DNA from: Martinezella lusitana
GTDB taxonomy: Bacteria; Pseudomonadota; Alphaproteobacteria; Rhizobiales; Rhizobiaceae
Assembly: GCF_014207095.1 (NCBI RefSeq)
Contig: NZ_JACHBG010000002.1
Coordinates: 681,740 to 745,739 of the forward strand
Direction: 5' to 3'
DNA length: 64,000 bases
Each line of letters opens with the position of its first letter. The stretch's first letter is position 1. The position numbers and the translations under genes are program-made. This document shows positions 8,301 to 18,556 of the stretch, piece after piece. Under the pieces are notes generated by a model. The model worked only from the letters and a program-made list of their open reading frames with translations. It did no database searches and had not been told where the DNA came from.

Positions 8301-8332
8301 ACTATACGCGGCAAACTGAATACAGACTGAAT
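8301..8332 (-). promoter_or_regulatory. BA14K gene promoter with 11-bp-spaced direct repeats
   Basis: On the minus strand a TATAGT -10 box (8306-8301) has no good -35. Instead two TGAAT words (plus strand 8317-8321 and 8328-8332) lie exactly 11 bp apart across the -35 region. Direct repeats at helical-turn spacing over a poor -35 are typical of OmpR/PhoB-class activator sites. A close copy lies upstream of the small secreted protein gene at 63120. Confidence 0.45.
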
Positions 8333-8334
8333 GA

Positions 8335-8357
8335 CAAAACCCGGCATTGCTGCCGGG
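8335..8357 (-). terminator. Rho-independent terminator of cspA
   Basis: A 7-bp GC stem CCCGGCA/TGCCGGG with a 4-base loop is followed on the minus strand by GTTTTG. It starts 29 bases after the cspA stop, the expected position. It also insulates the BA14K promoter that lies immediately beyond. Confidence 0.8.
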
Positions 8358-8386
8358 CCTCAACTCGAATGATAACCTTAAGGGTC

Positions 8387-8602
8387 TCAGCCAGCAATCT
8401 GGAGATTGACGGCCTTCGGTCCCTTGCCGCGGCGATCCGGTTCCGTGTCGAAGCTTACCTTCTGGTTTTCCGACAGTCCTGCCAGGCCGGAAGCCTGAAC
8501 CGCAGAAATGTGTACAAAGATGTCTGCGCCACCCTTGTCCGGTTTAATAAAACCGAAGCCCTTATCGGTATTGAAAAACTTTACAGTGCCAGTCTCGGCC
8601 AT
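8387..8602 (-). CDS. cspA: Cold shock protein, CspA family
   Basis: A 71-residue single cold-shock domain that binds single-stranded RNA/DNA. RNP1 appears as KGFGFIK (residues 14-20) and RNP2 as DIFVHIS (28-34). The C-terminal VSFDTEPDRRGKGPKAVNLQ is typical of alphaproteobacterial CspA proteins. AAGGACC precedes the ATG. Members act as RNA chaperones and many are constitutive in rhizobia, so cold induction cannot be assumed. The leader region upstream is long. Confidence 0.96.
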   Translation of the reverse strand: MAETGTVKFFNTDKGFGFIKPDKGGADIFVHISAVQASGLAGLSENQKVSFDTEPDRRGKGPKAVNLQIAG

Positions 8603-9098
8603 GCCTCAGGTCCTTTTCTCTCTGCCCACCATCCACACGGGCAGCATTACTGTGTTGCCCTTGCGGGCGCTTGCAGGCAGTTCTCGAAATTTTAAGGAAA
8701 AGGTCCCCTATACCTCGGCATGATCTCGATGCGATGTTTGCCACCCCGCATTTCAACCAGCTGACCGGAATATTAGCGTCTCCGGCGCGCGTTTTTCTTA
8801 GGACTTCCCATGCTCTAAAAATGCCCGAACATCATTGAGAGTGCTGTGTTTGTTGGGAATTGGCAAGCAAAAGTTTTTTAACGTATCGCAGGCAGCACAC
8901 TATAGTAATGCGACTGTGCTAGCGCGATTCGCAAATTTTCTCACTTTGAAACAAGTTTCTAAGGTTTTTGCATCGTTTGCGATATAGTTTTGGCGAAATT
9001 TTCCCAAGTCGGCTGGGGTGAACGTCGATTTTCGATTGTTCAAAAAAATTTCAAAAACCGTTGCAATTGAACACTCATGACGCGCATTTCTGGCGTTT
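8603..9098. other. Long AT-rich leader/intergenic region upstream of cspA
   Basis: There are nearly 500 bases without a gene between the DMT transporter stop and cspA, both on the minus strand. The part nearest cspA should hold its promoter and 5' leader; a TATAGG word on the minus strand near 8710 is a possible -10. The outer part (8800-9060) is unusually AT-rich with many T/A runs. No small gene or clear hairpin could be supported. Confidence 0.4.
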
Positions 9099-9989
9099 TC
9101 AGGCCGCTGCGTTCCGCCGGCGTACCAGCTCCGGCACCAGTTCTACGGCAAGCATTGCTGCAAACATCAAAGCGCAACCGGCGTAGCCGAGCGGTCCCAT
9201 GGTCTCGCCGAGCACCAGCGCGCCCAAAGAAGCTCCGAACAAGGCCTCCGAAGAGAGGAAGATCGCCGCTTGCGGCGCAGTCGTGTAGCGCTGGCCGATT
9301 ACCTGCAGCGCGAAAGCAAGCCCGGACGAGAATATGCCGACATAAAGGATCTCACCGAGTGCTGCTTGGATGCTCGCAAGGCTGATGGGCTCGACCAGAG
9401 TGGCAACGGCAAGGGCGAGGGCGGCTGTGACGGCAAATTGTATCGCGGAAATGGCAAGCGGCCGGGCAGTCTCATTGACTGCGGAGCCAGCGAGGGTGAT
9501 TTGTGCTGCCCAGAAGAGGGCGCAAATGACGGTGAGGAGATCGCCCGTCGTGAGGCTGGAAAGCGATCCGCCGGATAGCAGATAGATGCCGCAGAGCGCC
9601 ATGAGCGCGGCGGGCCAAATGATCCAGTGCGGCGAGCGCCGCATGAAGATGACGGCGATCACGGGCACGAACACCACGTAAAGGCCGGTGATGAAGCTGG
9701 AATTGGTGACGGTTGTCGTTAAAAGCCCAAGCTGCTGCGTCGCGGCGCCGCCGAACAGCGCGACGCCGATCATCACGAAGGACAGCCAGTTGCGGCTCGT
9801 CAACGGTTGCCTCGCCTTGCGGCTTTCCATCAAGACGAAGGGCAGGACGACTACGGTGGCGACAGCAAACCGCAGGCCGATGAACCAGAACGGTCCGATC
9901 GACTTCATTGCCGTTGATTGCGCGACGAAGCCGCCGCCCCAGATCGCGGCAGCGAACAACAACAACAAATTCGCCTGTATGCGAGACAT
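9099..9989 (-). CDS. DMT-superfamily permease (EamA)
   Basis: An inner-membrane transporter of 296 residues with about ten hydrophobic segments arranged as two EamA repeats. The first begins with NLLLLFAAAIWGGGFV, the family opening, followed by KSIGPFWFIGLRFAVA. The second repeat ends SSEALFGASLGALVLGE. Members export metabolites or amino acids; the substrate is not predictable. The frame is open to 10052. The ATG at 9989 is chosen because AGGA sits 7 bases upstream, though an ATG at 9995 is possible. Confidence 0.9.
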   Translation of the reverse strand: MSRIQANLLLLFAAAIWGGGFVAQSTAMKSIGPFWFIGLRFAVATVVVLPFVLMESRKARQPLTSRNWLSFVMIGVALFGGAATQQLGLLTTTVTNSSFITGLYVVFVPVIAVIFMRRSPHWIIWPAALMALCGIYLLSGGSLSSLTTGDLLTVICALFWAAQITLAGSAVNETARPLAISAIQFAVTAALALAVATLVEPISLASIQAALGEILYVGIFSSGLAFALQVIGQRYTTAPQAAIFLSSEALFGASLGALVLGETMGPLGYAGCALMFAAMLAVELVPELVRRRNAAA

Positions 9990-10077
9990 CTGCATCCTGC
10001 GGGAGGGGGAAACGAATAGCCGACCGTTAGCAGTTGCTGTTGTGCTCGGCAAGGGTGAATGGCGTCGCAGGTGTTGG

Positions 10078-11223
10078 CTAGTTCGTTGCTTTCGAAACCC
10101 GCAGGAGCGCGCCGTTATCTTCGTCCGTGGTGATCAAAAGCGCGCCGTCGGGCGCGACGACAATGTCGCGCATGCGGCCGAATTTGCCTTCGAACATGCG
10201 CTCGCGCTCGGTGATCTTGCCGGCCCCGTCATGATCGAGGCGAGACAGCAGCTGGAACTTCAATGCAGTCACCAGCAGATCGCCATTCCATTCGGGAAAC
10301 ATCTTGCCGCGATAGACGGCAATCGCACCGGGAGCGATCGATGGGTCCCAATAGAAAAGCGGCTGCTCCATGCCCTTCTTCGCCGTGCCGATGCCGATCT
10401 TCGTACCGTTGTAATTGGTGCCATAGGAAATGACTGGCCAGCCGTAATTCTTGCCGGCTTCCGGCGTGTTGATCTCGTCACCGCCCTTTGCACCGTGCTC
10501 TGCCGTGTAAAGCCTGTTCGTCTCGCTATCGAAGGTAATGCCCTGCGGATTGCGATGACCCTTCGACCAGATTTCGGGCAGGGCCTTTTGGCCGTTTTTG
10601 AACGGATTGTCGGACGGAATGCCGCCGTCGGTCTGGATATGGATGATGGTGCCGGCATCGTCGTGGAAATCCTGGGCGCGGTCCTGCTCACCGCGATCGC
10701 CAAGGCTGACAAAGAGGCTGCCGTCGCGGGCGATCGCGATGCGCGAACCGTACTGGATATTGCCGCTCGACAGCTTGTTCATCAGGAAGATGCGCTTCAC
10801 ATCGGCCAGCTGCGTTTCGTCGGGTGACAGTTTCGCACGGAAAACGGCCGTGCCGCTGCCGCCGTCTCCCGCCACCGACGCGGTGAAATAGAGGGTTCGG
10901 TTGCTACTGAACTTCGGATCGATTTCGACGTCGAGCAGGCCGCCCTGTCCGCGGGCGTAGACTTTGGGCAGTCCTGCAAGCGGCGGCAAGACCTTGCCGT
11001 TGCGGATGAGGCGCATACGGCCGGGGCGCTCGGTGACGAGATAGGCGCCATCCGGCAGCACTGCCACAGCCCATGGATGCTCGAGCCCGGTGGCGATTGC
11101 CTCGACCTTGACCGTGACTTTTTGCGTCTTGAAGGTCTGCGGAGCTTCTGCCAGCGCCACGCCTGCCGCCAACAGGCCAGAAACCGTCAATGCAATGGTA
11201 ACTCCCGTTCTTATCGCACGCAT
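10078..11223 (-). CDS. PQQ-type soluble aldose sugar dehydrogenase
   Basis: A 381-residue exported six-bladed propeller of the glucose/sorbosone dehydrogenase (YliI) family. The signal peptide is residues 1-25 (ending GVALAEA). Propeller landmarks are GLEHPWAVAVLPDG, RPGRMRLI, GQGGLLDVEIDP, SLGDRGEQDRAQDF, WSKGHRNPQGITFD and the EHGAKGGDEIN loop with catalytic His and metal/PQQ contacts. It likely oxidises aldoses in the periplasm with PQQ. The frame opens far upstream, but the ATG at 11223 precedes the signal peptide and has GGGGAG about 10 bases before it. Confidence 0.93.
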   Translation of the reverse strand: MRAIRTGVTIALTVSGLLAAGVALAEAPQTFKTQKVTVKVEAIATGLEHPWAVAVLPDGAYLVTERPGRMRLIRNGKVLPPLAGLPKVYARGQGGLLDVEIDPKFSSNRTLYFTASVAGDGGSGTAVFRAKLSPDETQLADVKRIFLMNKLSSGNIQYGSRIAIARDGSLFVSLGDRGEQDRAQDFHDDAGTIIHIQTDGGIPSDNPFKNGQKALPEIWSKGHRNPQGITFDSETNRLYTAEHGAKGGDEINTPEAGKNYGWPVISYGTNYNGTKIGIGTAKKGMEQPLFYWDPSIAPGAIAVYRGKMFPEWNGDLLVTALKFQLLSRLDHDGAGKITERERMFEGKFGRMRDIVVAPDGALLITTDEDNGALLRVSKATN

Positions 11224-12914
<1,691 letters not shown>

Positions 12915-12939
12915 GCTGCCAGCGATAGCTTACATGGAA

Positions 12940-12964
12940 AGCCCGCCAGGAATGGCGGGCTTTT
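12940..12964 (+). terminator. Rho-independent terminator of aatA
   Basis: GCCCGCC/GGCGGGC stem (extended by an A-T pair) with a 6-base loop, followed by TTTT on the plus strand, 26 bases after the aatA stop. Confidence 0.88.
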
Positions 12965-12993
12965 CCTATTCAGATTGCCGGTTGCGGCTTCAT

Positions 12994-13025
12994 CAATTGA
13001 TTCAAGCACTTCGCAATTTGATTCC
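12994..13025. repeat. GATTC motif cluster, copy 2
   Basis: Two TTGATTC words 20 bases apart surround a CTTCGCAA centre, and an inverted GGAATCAAA follows at 13052-13060, overlapping the end of the antiporter gene. The centre matches the dyad upstream of aatA at 11472-11501. It lies in the convergent spacer beyond the aatA terminator, so a promoter role here is unlikely. Confidence 0.35.
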
Positions 13026-13055
13026 GCCAGTCGGCGCAAGTCCTTGAAATTGGAA

Positions 13056-14153
13056 TCAAAGACCGAGTGTCGTCAGCATGATGAAGGTGGCGAAGAGGAT
13101 GAAATGGGTCATGCCTTCGATGGCGTTGGTTTCTCCGTCGTTGAGGTTGATGGCGGCAACGATCAGCGTGATCATTACCATGACCGTCTGCACCGGAGAC
13201 ATGGCCATGATAAACGGCTGGCCTGTATAGAGTGCGATCGCTTCCATGACGGGTACCGTCAGGATGACCGTGGATAGCGAGGCGCCCAAGGCGATATTGA
13301 CCGTTGCCTGCATGCGGTTTCTGAGCGCCGCACGCAGCGCCGTCAGGATTTCCGGAGCTGCCGAGATCGCGGCGACGACGATGGCTGCGATGGCCGGCGG
13401 CGCGCCTGTGCCCTTCAGGCCTGTATCCATGAAGACCGACATGAATTCCGCCAGCGCGCCGATCAGGACGACGCCGATCAGAATGGTGACGATGGATGTC
13501 GTCGTGGATTCTTCTTCGTGATGCTCTTCGGGCATTCCGAGTTTCTTCTCGGTGCGCGGGTAGCTGTAGCTGAAGAAATAGCTATGTTTGCCGACCTGCA
13601 TGCGCAGGAAGAGCGCATAGAGCGCGATCATCGCGACGATGGTGAAAGCGGAGTAGTAGTGCCACTTTGCTTCCGGGATGAACTCCGGAACGATCATTGA
13701 AATTCCCATGGCGGTCAGGATCATGACGCCGTAGGTCCGGCTGGAATCGTCGTTATAAGGTTGCTCGCCGTGCTTCAGGCCACCGAGAAGGGCGGCCAGG
13801 CCTAGGATACCGTTGATGTCGAGCATGACGGCGGCGTAGATGGTATCGCGCACCAACGTCGGCGAACTTTCGCCGCTCATCATGATGGCGAGGATGATCA
13901 CCTCGACGGCAACGGCTGAAAGCGTCAGAATCATTGTGCCGTAGGGGTCGCCGACCTTGACCGCAAGGGTCTCTGCATGATGGGCGACGCGCATCGATGC
14001 CAGTACAATCGTTGCGATCAATGCCGCTGCCGCGGTTATCGAGGCGGTCTGCCCCATTTCCAGCACTGAATGCTCGCCGACATAGGCAATGACGGCGATC
14101 GCCAGTGCCACCAAGAGGGCTTTTTCCTGCTTGAACCACTTCACTATATTCAC
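13056..14153 (-). CDS. chaA: ChaA-type Ca2+/H+ antiporter
   Basis: A polytopic inner-membrane cation/proton antiporter. The two conserved alpha repeats are visible: LSAVAVEVIILAIMMSGES and the later VVAAISAAPEILTALRAAL, each with the acidic transport residue. A His/Glu-rich cytoplasmic loop (MPEEHHEEEST) separates the halves. About eleven hydrophobic segments. The frame is open to 14252 with an upstream ATG at 14210. The GTG at 14153 is preferred: AAGGTGGGG precedes it and the resulting 365 residues match the usual ChaA size. Confidence 0.88.
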   Translation of the reverse strand: MNIVKWFKQEKALLVALAIAVIAYVGEHSVLEMGQTASITAAAALIATIVLASMRVAHHAETLAVKVGDPYGTMILTLSAVAVEVIILAIMMSGESSPTLVRDTIYAAVMLDINGILGLAALLGGLKHGEQPYNDDSSRTYGVMILTAMGISMIVPEFIPEAKWHYYSAFTIVAMIALYALFLRMQVGKHSYFFSYSYPRTEKKLGMPEEHHEEESTTTSIVTILIGVVLIGALAEFMSVFMDTGLKGTGAPPAIAAIVVAAISAAPEILTALRAALRNRMQATVNIALGASLSTVILTVPVMEAIALYTGQPFIMAMSPVQTVMVMITLIVAAINLNDGETNAIEGMTHFILFATFIMLTTLGL

Positions 14154-14384
14154 CTTCCCCACCTTCTGCGCCGATTCACGGTTGCACTCTAAATCAATGA
14201 TTTCGCACATCAAGCGCGTATGGTTGAGGGCAGGATTTGCAGTCAGAACCATTTAATGGAATACTGTGTCCGTCGGTCTGCCCACCCCAAACGTCGCGGC
14301 ATCCTCGAATCCGTCTCAGATGCATGCGGTCCTGCCGGCAACGCCCGGTCCCGAAGGTCTTGGCAGATGAGAAGGAGGGTTTGA

Positions 14385-14666
14385 ATGGTCAAGGTCGTTT
14401 ACGAAATCGTGCCGCATGACGGTGGATGGGCATATCGCTTCCACGATGTCTATTCGGAAGCGTTTCCGACACATTCCGAGGCCGTGGAGGCCGCAAGGAT
14501 TGTTGCCGCAGAGCAGCAGGTGGGAGGAGACTCCGCCGAGATCAGCTGGCAGGATGAAAGCGGCAAGTGGCATGAGGAATATGCTGACGGTGGAGACCGG
14601 CCGGAAACGGAAGTCATTGACGGCCAGAGGCATTTTCCACCAGTGGATACGGCGCCCGGCGCATAG
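14385..14666 (+). CDS. DUF2188 domain protein
   Basis: A 93-residue soluble protein with the DUF2188 pattern: VYEIVPHDGGWAYRF followed by FPTHSEAVEAARIVAAEQQ, then a variable acidic tail. GAAGGAGGG precedes the ATG. DUF2188 proteins are small and widespread in rhizobia; the function is unknown. It stands alone between the antiporter and a LysR regulator. Confidence 0.8.
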   Translation: MVKVVYEIVPHDGGWAYRFHDVYSEAFPTHSEAVEAARIVAAEQQVGGDSAEISWQDESGKWHEEYADGGDRPETEVIDGQRHFPPVDTAPGA

Positions 14667-14837
14667 ATTGGCGCTATACCGATTACCTGCTCGACGCCCT
14701 AGCGACCGATATCGTATCGATATGCTCGATCGTCTGGGCATAAACTGCCGGCACTTGAGTACGCTTGTCAGGGATAACTTCAAAATCCTTCGGCCAGTTC
14801 GGATCGCATGGTGCGAGCTCCACCGCTGCCCCCATGA

Positions 14838-15746
14838 CTATTGTCCTTCCGGCGTATCGTTTCCCTTCGCATAGTCCAGCAAGCCGGTGACGAGCGCGTC
14901 GAATGTCACGCGACAGCGTGGCGATGTCTTCAGGTTTTCGTGCATCACGATCCAGGTGTCGATCGTCACTTCCACTTCCGGCAAGAGCCGTTGAAGGTTG
15001 GCGTCGCGTTTGGCCAAGGGGATCTGATAGAAGCTTATGCCGATGCCGGATCGCAGGGCATTGTGCAGAACGATGCTGTGGTCGGATCGAAAGCTGAACG
15101 AGATGCCGTCGAGCATCGGATAGCGTTTCACCATGCTTCGGATGTAGGCGGTCTGCCGGTCGAAGCCGATCAGCTTGTGCCGCCGCAGATCCGCGATCGT
15201 TTCCGGCTTGCCGTGTCGCTCGATATAGCTCTCGTGAGCGAAAAGACCCAGGGAGATTACGCCGACATGGCGGGCCAGCAGCGCTTCTTGCGCCGGCGCG
15301 ACCATACGCACGGCAATGTCGGCCTCGCGCTGCAACAGATCCTCCACGATGTCGGAAGCGGACAATTCCACGATCAGTTCGGGATACTGTGCCTGCAGCC
15401 CGGCAAGAATGGGCGGCAGTACCTCCGTTCCAATTACTTCACTGGCGCTGATGCGCACTGTGCCACTGACCTTCTCCCTGGAGCCGGTGGCGGCGCGCAG
15501 CAGCGCGGCAGCCGTGCTCGCCAGCGTCTCGGCATAGGGCTTCAGAACAAGGGCGGCATCGGTCGGCAACAGGCCTTGCTGTGACCGCGTGAAGAGTTCG
15601 GCGCCGACCGATTGTTCCAATGCGTCTATATGACGGCCGACTGTCGGCTGCGTCAGGCCGAGATCGCGGGCGGCAGCAGACAGTGAGCCGTGCTCCAGCA
15701 CCGCGAGAAGGGTACGATAGAAATCCCAGCTTGGTTCTGATGTCAT
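14838..15746 (-). CDS. LysR-family transcriptional regulator
   Basis: A 302-residue LysR protein. The N-terminal helix-turn-helix (about residues 8-67) includes LLAVLEHGSLSAAARDLGLT and QPTVGRHIDALEQ. The effector domain begins near KVSGTVRISASEVIGTEVLP. It is divergent from the NAD-binding protein gene at 15839 with a 92-base gap holding two dyads, so it likely controls that gene and itself. The inducer is unknown. Confidence 0.93.
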   Translation of the reverse strand: MTSEPSWDFYRTLLAVLEHGSLSAAARDLGLTQPTVGRHIDALEQSVGAELFTRSQQGLLPTDAALVLKPYAETLASTAAALLRAATGSREKVSGTVRISASEVIGTEVLPPILAGLQAQYPELIVELSASDIVEDLLQREADIAVRMVAPAQEALLARHVGVISLGLFAHESYIERHGKPETIADLRRHKLIGFDRQTAYIRSMVKRYPMLDGISFSFRSDHSIVLHNALRSGIGISFYQIPLAKRDANLQRLLPEVEVTIDTWIVMHENLKTSPRCRVTFDALVTGLLDYAKGNDTPEGQ

Positions 15747-15768
15747 ACATTTATGTATAGCATCTACA
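15745..15768. promoter_or_regulatory. Candidate LysR operator dyads
   Basis: ATACAT-TT-ATGTAT (15745-15758) overlaps the LysR start codon, and TGTA-N7-TACA (15754-15768) follows directly. Such short interrupted dyads in the divergent spacer fit LysR-type binding sites. This is inferred from symmetry and location. Confidence 0.4.
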
Positions 15769-15838
15769 GATTTTTAGGCAATTTCGTTTATTGCGATTGC
15801 GAGCCATAGTCAGTCCATCGAAACCGATGGGGATGACG

Positions 15839-16822
15839 ATGAGCAAGCAGATGGGAAGCGTAAAGACGGCCTTGATCCTTGGTGCTACCGGCGGCATAGG
15901 CGGTGCTGTCGCTGAAGGGCTCGCCCTTCGCGGTTGGCGCATCCGGGCGCTAAGCCGCAATGCAGCCGAGGCGGCCCGCCGCCAGCCCGAATTCGACTGG
16001 TTCCAGGGCGATGCCATGCAGGCGGGCGATGTTCTGAAGGCAGCTGAAGGAGCCGAGGTTATCGTGCATGCGGTCAACCCGCCCGGCTATCGCAATTGGG
16101 GGCAAGTCGTCTTGCCGATGCTCGACAACACCATTGCTGCGGCCAAGGCCGTCGGTGCGCGCATTGTGCTGCCGGGAACCGTCTATAATTTCGGCCCCGA
16201 CGTATTCCCGAGGGTCACCGAAGACAGCCCGCAGCGGCCGAAGACCCGCAAGGGTGCCATCCGCGTGCAGATGGAACGGCGCCTGCAGGCAGCGGCAGAG
16301 CAGGGCGGTACGCCCGTTATTATCGTTCGCGCCGGCGATTTTTTTGGAGGGTCGCGCGCCAATAGCTGGTTTTCGCAGGCGATGGTCACGCCGGGTAAGC
16401 TGATCCGCTCCTTAACTTACCCGGGCAAGACTGGCCTCGGCCATCAATGGGCCTACCTGCCTGACGTTGCCGAAACGATGATCCGGCTGATCGAGAAGGG
16501 CGACCAACTGCCATCCTTCGCCGTCTATCACATGTGCGGCCATTGGGATGGCGATGGCCGGCAGATGATCGAAGCCGTGCAGCGCGTGCTTGGTCACAAT
16601 GTAAAGGTGAGGGCATTTCCCTGGTGGATCGTGCCGCTGGCCAGCCCCTTCGTTCCGTTCATGCGGGAGCTGCGCGAAATGACCTATCTTTGGAAAGTTC
16701 CGCTGCAGATGCGGAACGACAGGCTGGTGGCGGTGCTTGGAGAGGAGCCGCATACGCCCATTGACGAAGCTATCCGCGCAAGCCTGGTCTCGATCGGTTG
16801 CTTGCGAGCTCAGGTCGCCTGA
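15839..16822 (+). CDS. NAD(P)-binding epimerase-like (atypical SDR) protein
   Basis: A 327-residue Rossmann-fold protein. LILGATGGIGGAVAEGLALRG near the N-terminus gives the GxxGxxG dinucleotide motif, with RALSRN after the second strand. WFQGDAMQAGDVLKAAEGAEVIVHAVNPPGY follows the extended/atypical SDR pattern, and later PGTVYNFGPD includes the Tyr region. The substrate is unknown. Several ATGs cluster at 15827-15839; the last, preceded by GGGGATGACG, fits best. Divergent from a LysR gene that probably controls it. Confidence 0.83.
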   Translation: MSKQMGSVKTALILGATGGIGGAVAEGLALRGWRIRALSRNAAEAARRQPEFDWFQGDAMQAGDVLKAAEGAEVIVHAVNPPGYRNWGQVVLPMLDNTIAAAKAVGARIVLPGTVYNFGPDVFPRVTEDSPQRPKTRKGAIRVQMERRLQAAAEQGGTPVIIVRAGDFFGGSRANSWFSQAMVTPGKLIRSLTYPGKTGLGHQWAYLPDVAETMIRLIEKGDQLPSFAVYHMCGHWDGDGRQMIEAVQRVLGHNVKVRAFPWWIVPLASPFVPFMRELREMTYLWKVPLQMRNDRLVAVLGEEPHTPIDEAIRASLVSIGCLRAQVA

Positions 16823-16974
16823 GGCGGCTTAGGCGCTCAACCCGGTCGAAGCAAGTTGGGCGACGGTGAAATCCGAATATGCATTCTTCGTATCATCGTC
16901 GCCCGGGAGCCGTGCCGTCGAAAGCCCTGGCCGGACAGCCGGTCCGATCAGCGTCTTGTTCGACGAATTGGCGG

Positions 16975-17919
16975 TCAGTCCGCGCCCATGGCTGTGGCGA
17001 GGTGTTCGGCAGTTATATTCAACGTCGCTATCCCTTGCTTGAGGCGCTCGGCACTGCCGGACGCGAGCAGCGGGATTACATTGCCGGACGAAAGCCTCGC
17101 CCAGGCGAGAGCCGCCTGGCTTGGCGTCACGCCGAGAATTTGCGCCGCCTTCCGGAGCCGATCGAGCCGTGCCTGATTTTCTGCAGCGTCGTAGGCCTTG
17201 GGTAGTATCCCGGTTTCATACGCACCGCCGAGAAGGGTGGCATAGGAAATGAGCGGCATGTCGGCCGCCTGCAGATAGGCTTTCAGTTCGGCGTCTATCG
17301 TCTTCTGCGGGCCAAAATCAGCGCCGGCGTTGGGCGGCAGATAGCTGTAACGCTGTTGCAGGCAGCAATAGGCAGGCCAACCGTTCCGCTCGCCGATGCC
17401 CTTGGCAGCGATAATGCGTTCGAGGCTGTGGTTCGAGCAGGCGATGGCGCTGATCTTGCCGTCTTTGCGCAAGCGCTCGAAGGCGGATAGCGTTTCCTCC
17501 TGGGTGATGTCATCATCCTGGATGTGGGCATAGTAGAGGTCGATGTGATCGATGCCGAGCCTTGAAAGGCTGGCCTCGGCCGCGCGCGCGATCGCTTGCG
17601 CTCCGAGCCCTTCCGCTGCCTCGAAACCAGCGCCGGGACGAGTCGGTTGTGCGCCGACTTTCGTTGCGATCGTCATATCATGGCGCCTGCCGCGAGCGCG
17701 GAGCCACTCGCCAAGCATCTTTTCGCTTTCGCCTCCAACGCCGTTGGGAGCCCAGAAGGCATAGTTGTTTGCGGTATCGAGAAAGCGACCGCCAGCCTCA
17801 TAATAAGTATCCAACAGTTCGAAAGAAGCTTCGCGATCAAGCCGTGTACCGAAATCCAAGCATCCCAGGCAGAGCTCAGAGACATGCAGGCCGGAGTTAC
17901 CGAGCGATTTGGTTCTCAT
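16975..17919 (-). CDS. Aldo/keto reductase
   Basis: A 314-residue NADPH-dependent TIM-barrel oxidoreductase. It shows the AKR pattern: LGNSGLHVSELCLGCLDFG, the catalytic Asp/Tyr region FLDTANNYAFW, Lys in IATKVGAQP, then IDHIDLYYAHIQDDD and the cofactor region near VIPLLASGSAERL. The 5' end overlaps the 3' end of the MerR gene by 23 bases, so the two are translationally coupled in one operon controlled by the MerR promoter at 18317-18347. Likely detoxifies an aldehyde or ketone sensed by the regulator. Confidence 0.92.
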   Translation of the reverse strand: MRTKSLGNSGLHVSELCLGCLDFGTRLDREASFELLDTYYEAGGRFLDTANNYAFWAPNGVGGESEKMLGEWLRARGRRHDMTIATKVGAQPTRPGAGFEAAEGLGAQAIARAAEASLSRLGIDHIDLYYAHIQDDDITQEETLSAFERLRKDGKISAIACSNHSLERIIAAKGIGERNGWPAYCCLQQRYSYLPPNAGADFGPQKTIDAELKAYLQAADMPLISYATLLGGAYETGILPKAYDAAENQARLDRLRKAAQILGVTPSQAALAWARLSSGNVIPLLASGSAERLKQGIATLNITAEHLATAMGAD

Positions 17920-18277
17920 TGGATATGCCCCGATATCGTTGAAGTTTCCCGTCGATGATCGTCAGCGCCGATTGTAGCGCCGCCATATCCGCGACTACTT
18001 TTGCGCGGTGCTGCTCCAGCAGCGCAATGCGATCCGGCACGTTCGAAAGGCCGGCACGTACGAGATTGCTGAATTTCTTCATGTTGGCGATCGGCATGCC
18101 TGAGGATCGCAGGCACATGAGGAGCGATATCCAGTGGAGGTCTGCGTCTGTGTAGACGCGTCTGCCGGCGGAATTTCTCGCCACCATGTCGAGCAGCCCC
18201 GCCCGTTCGTAATAGCGAAGCGTGTGTGGGCTCAAGGCCAATCGCCCGGCCGCTTCCCCAATTGAAAATGCGTCCAT
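17897..18277 (-). CDS. MerR-family transcriptional regulator
   Basis: A 126-residue MerR protein. The N-terminal winged helix reads FSIGEAAGRLALSPHTLRYY then GRRVYTDADLHWI, and the C-terminal coiled-coil is LLEQHRAKVVADMAALQSAL. It lacks the conserved cysteines of metal-sensing MerR proteins and resembles the aldehyde/AKR-linked subgroup. GGGAGG lies before the ATG. It overlaps the following aldo/keto reductase gene and starts about 33 bases downstream of a MerR-type promoter. Confidence 0.93.
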   Translation of the reverse strand: MDAFSIGEAAGRLALSPHTLRYYERAGLLDMVARNSAGRRVYTDADLHWISLLMCLRSSGMPIANMKKFSNLVRAGLSNVPDRIALLEQHRAKVVADMAALQSALTIIDGKLQRYRGISNENQIAR

Positions 18278-18316
18278 TTTCCCTCCCGTTCATCGTGGCA
18301 ATCCGCCAGCCACCGG

Positions 18317-18347
18317 ACTGTACGATTTAGAGCGCGCTCTAAGTCAA
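18317..18347 (-). promoter_or_regulatory. MerR-type promoter with 19-bp spacer and central palindrome
   Basis: On the minus strand TTGACT (-35, 18347-18342) and TACAGT (-10, 18322-18317) are separated by 19 bases. The spacer region carries a perfect 16-bp palindrome, TTAGAGCGCGCTCTAA (18327-18342). An over-long spacer with a dyad between the boxes is the hallmark of MerR-activated promoters. It drives the MerR-aldo/keto reductase operon. Confidence 0.85.
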
Positions 18348-18464
18348 GAGGGATTGCAAGCATTTCCAAAGGAGGCGCTAAATTGGAATTATGTCAATAA
18401 AAATAATCGGTTGGCTTCTACGGAACGGTCGACCTCAACCATATCCGGTAATTTTTGCAAGGGC

Positions 18465-18491
18465 GCTCCCGCAATCGAATGTTGCGGGAGC
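18465..18491 (-). terminator. Hairpin downstream of ene-reductase operon
   Basis: A 10-bp perfect stem GCTCCCGCAA/TTGCGGGAGC with a 7-base loop, 66 bases after the ene-reductase stop. The minus-strand continuation has only a weak T content, so this is a probable but not ideal terminator. Confidence 0.5.
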
Positions 18492-18556
18492 TGTTTGATC
18501 GAGGCTGATCTCACCGTCTGAACGTCAACGGCAGGCGCCTGCAGATGTCACTGTGT

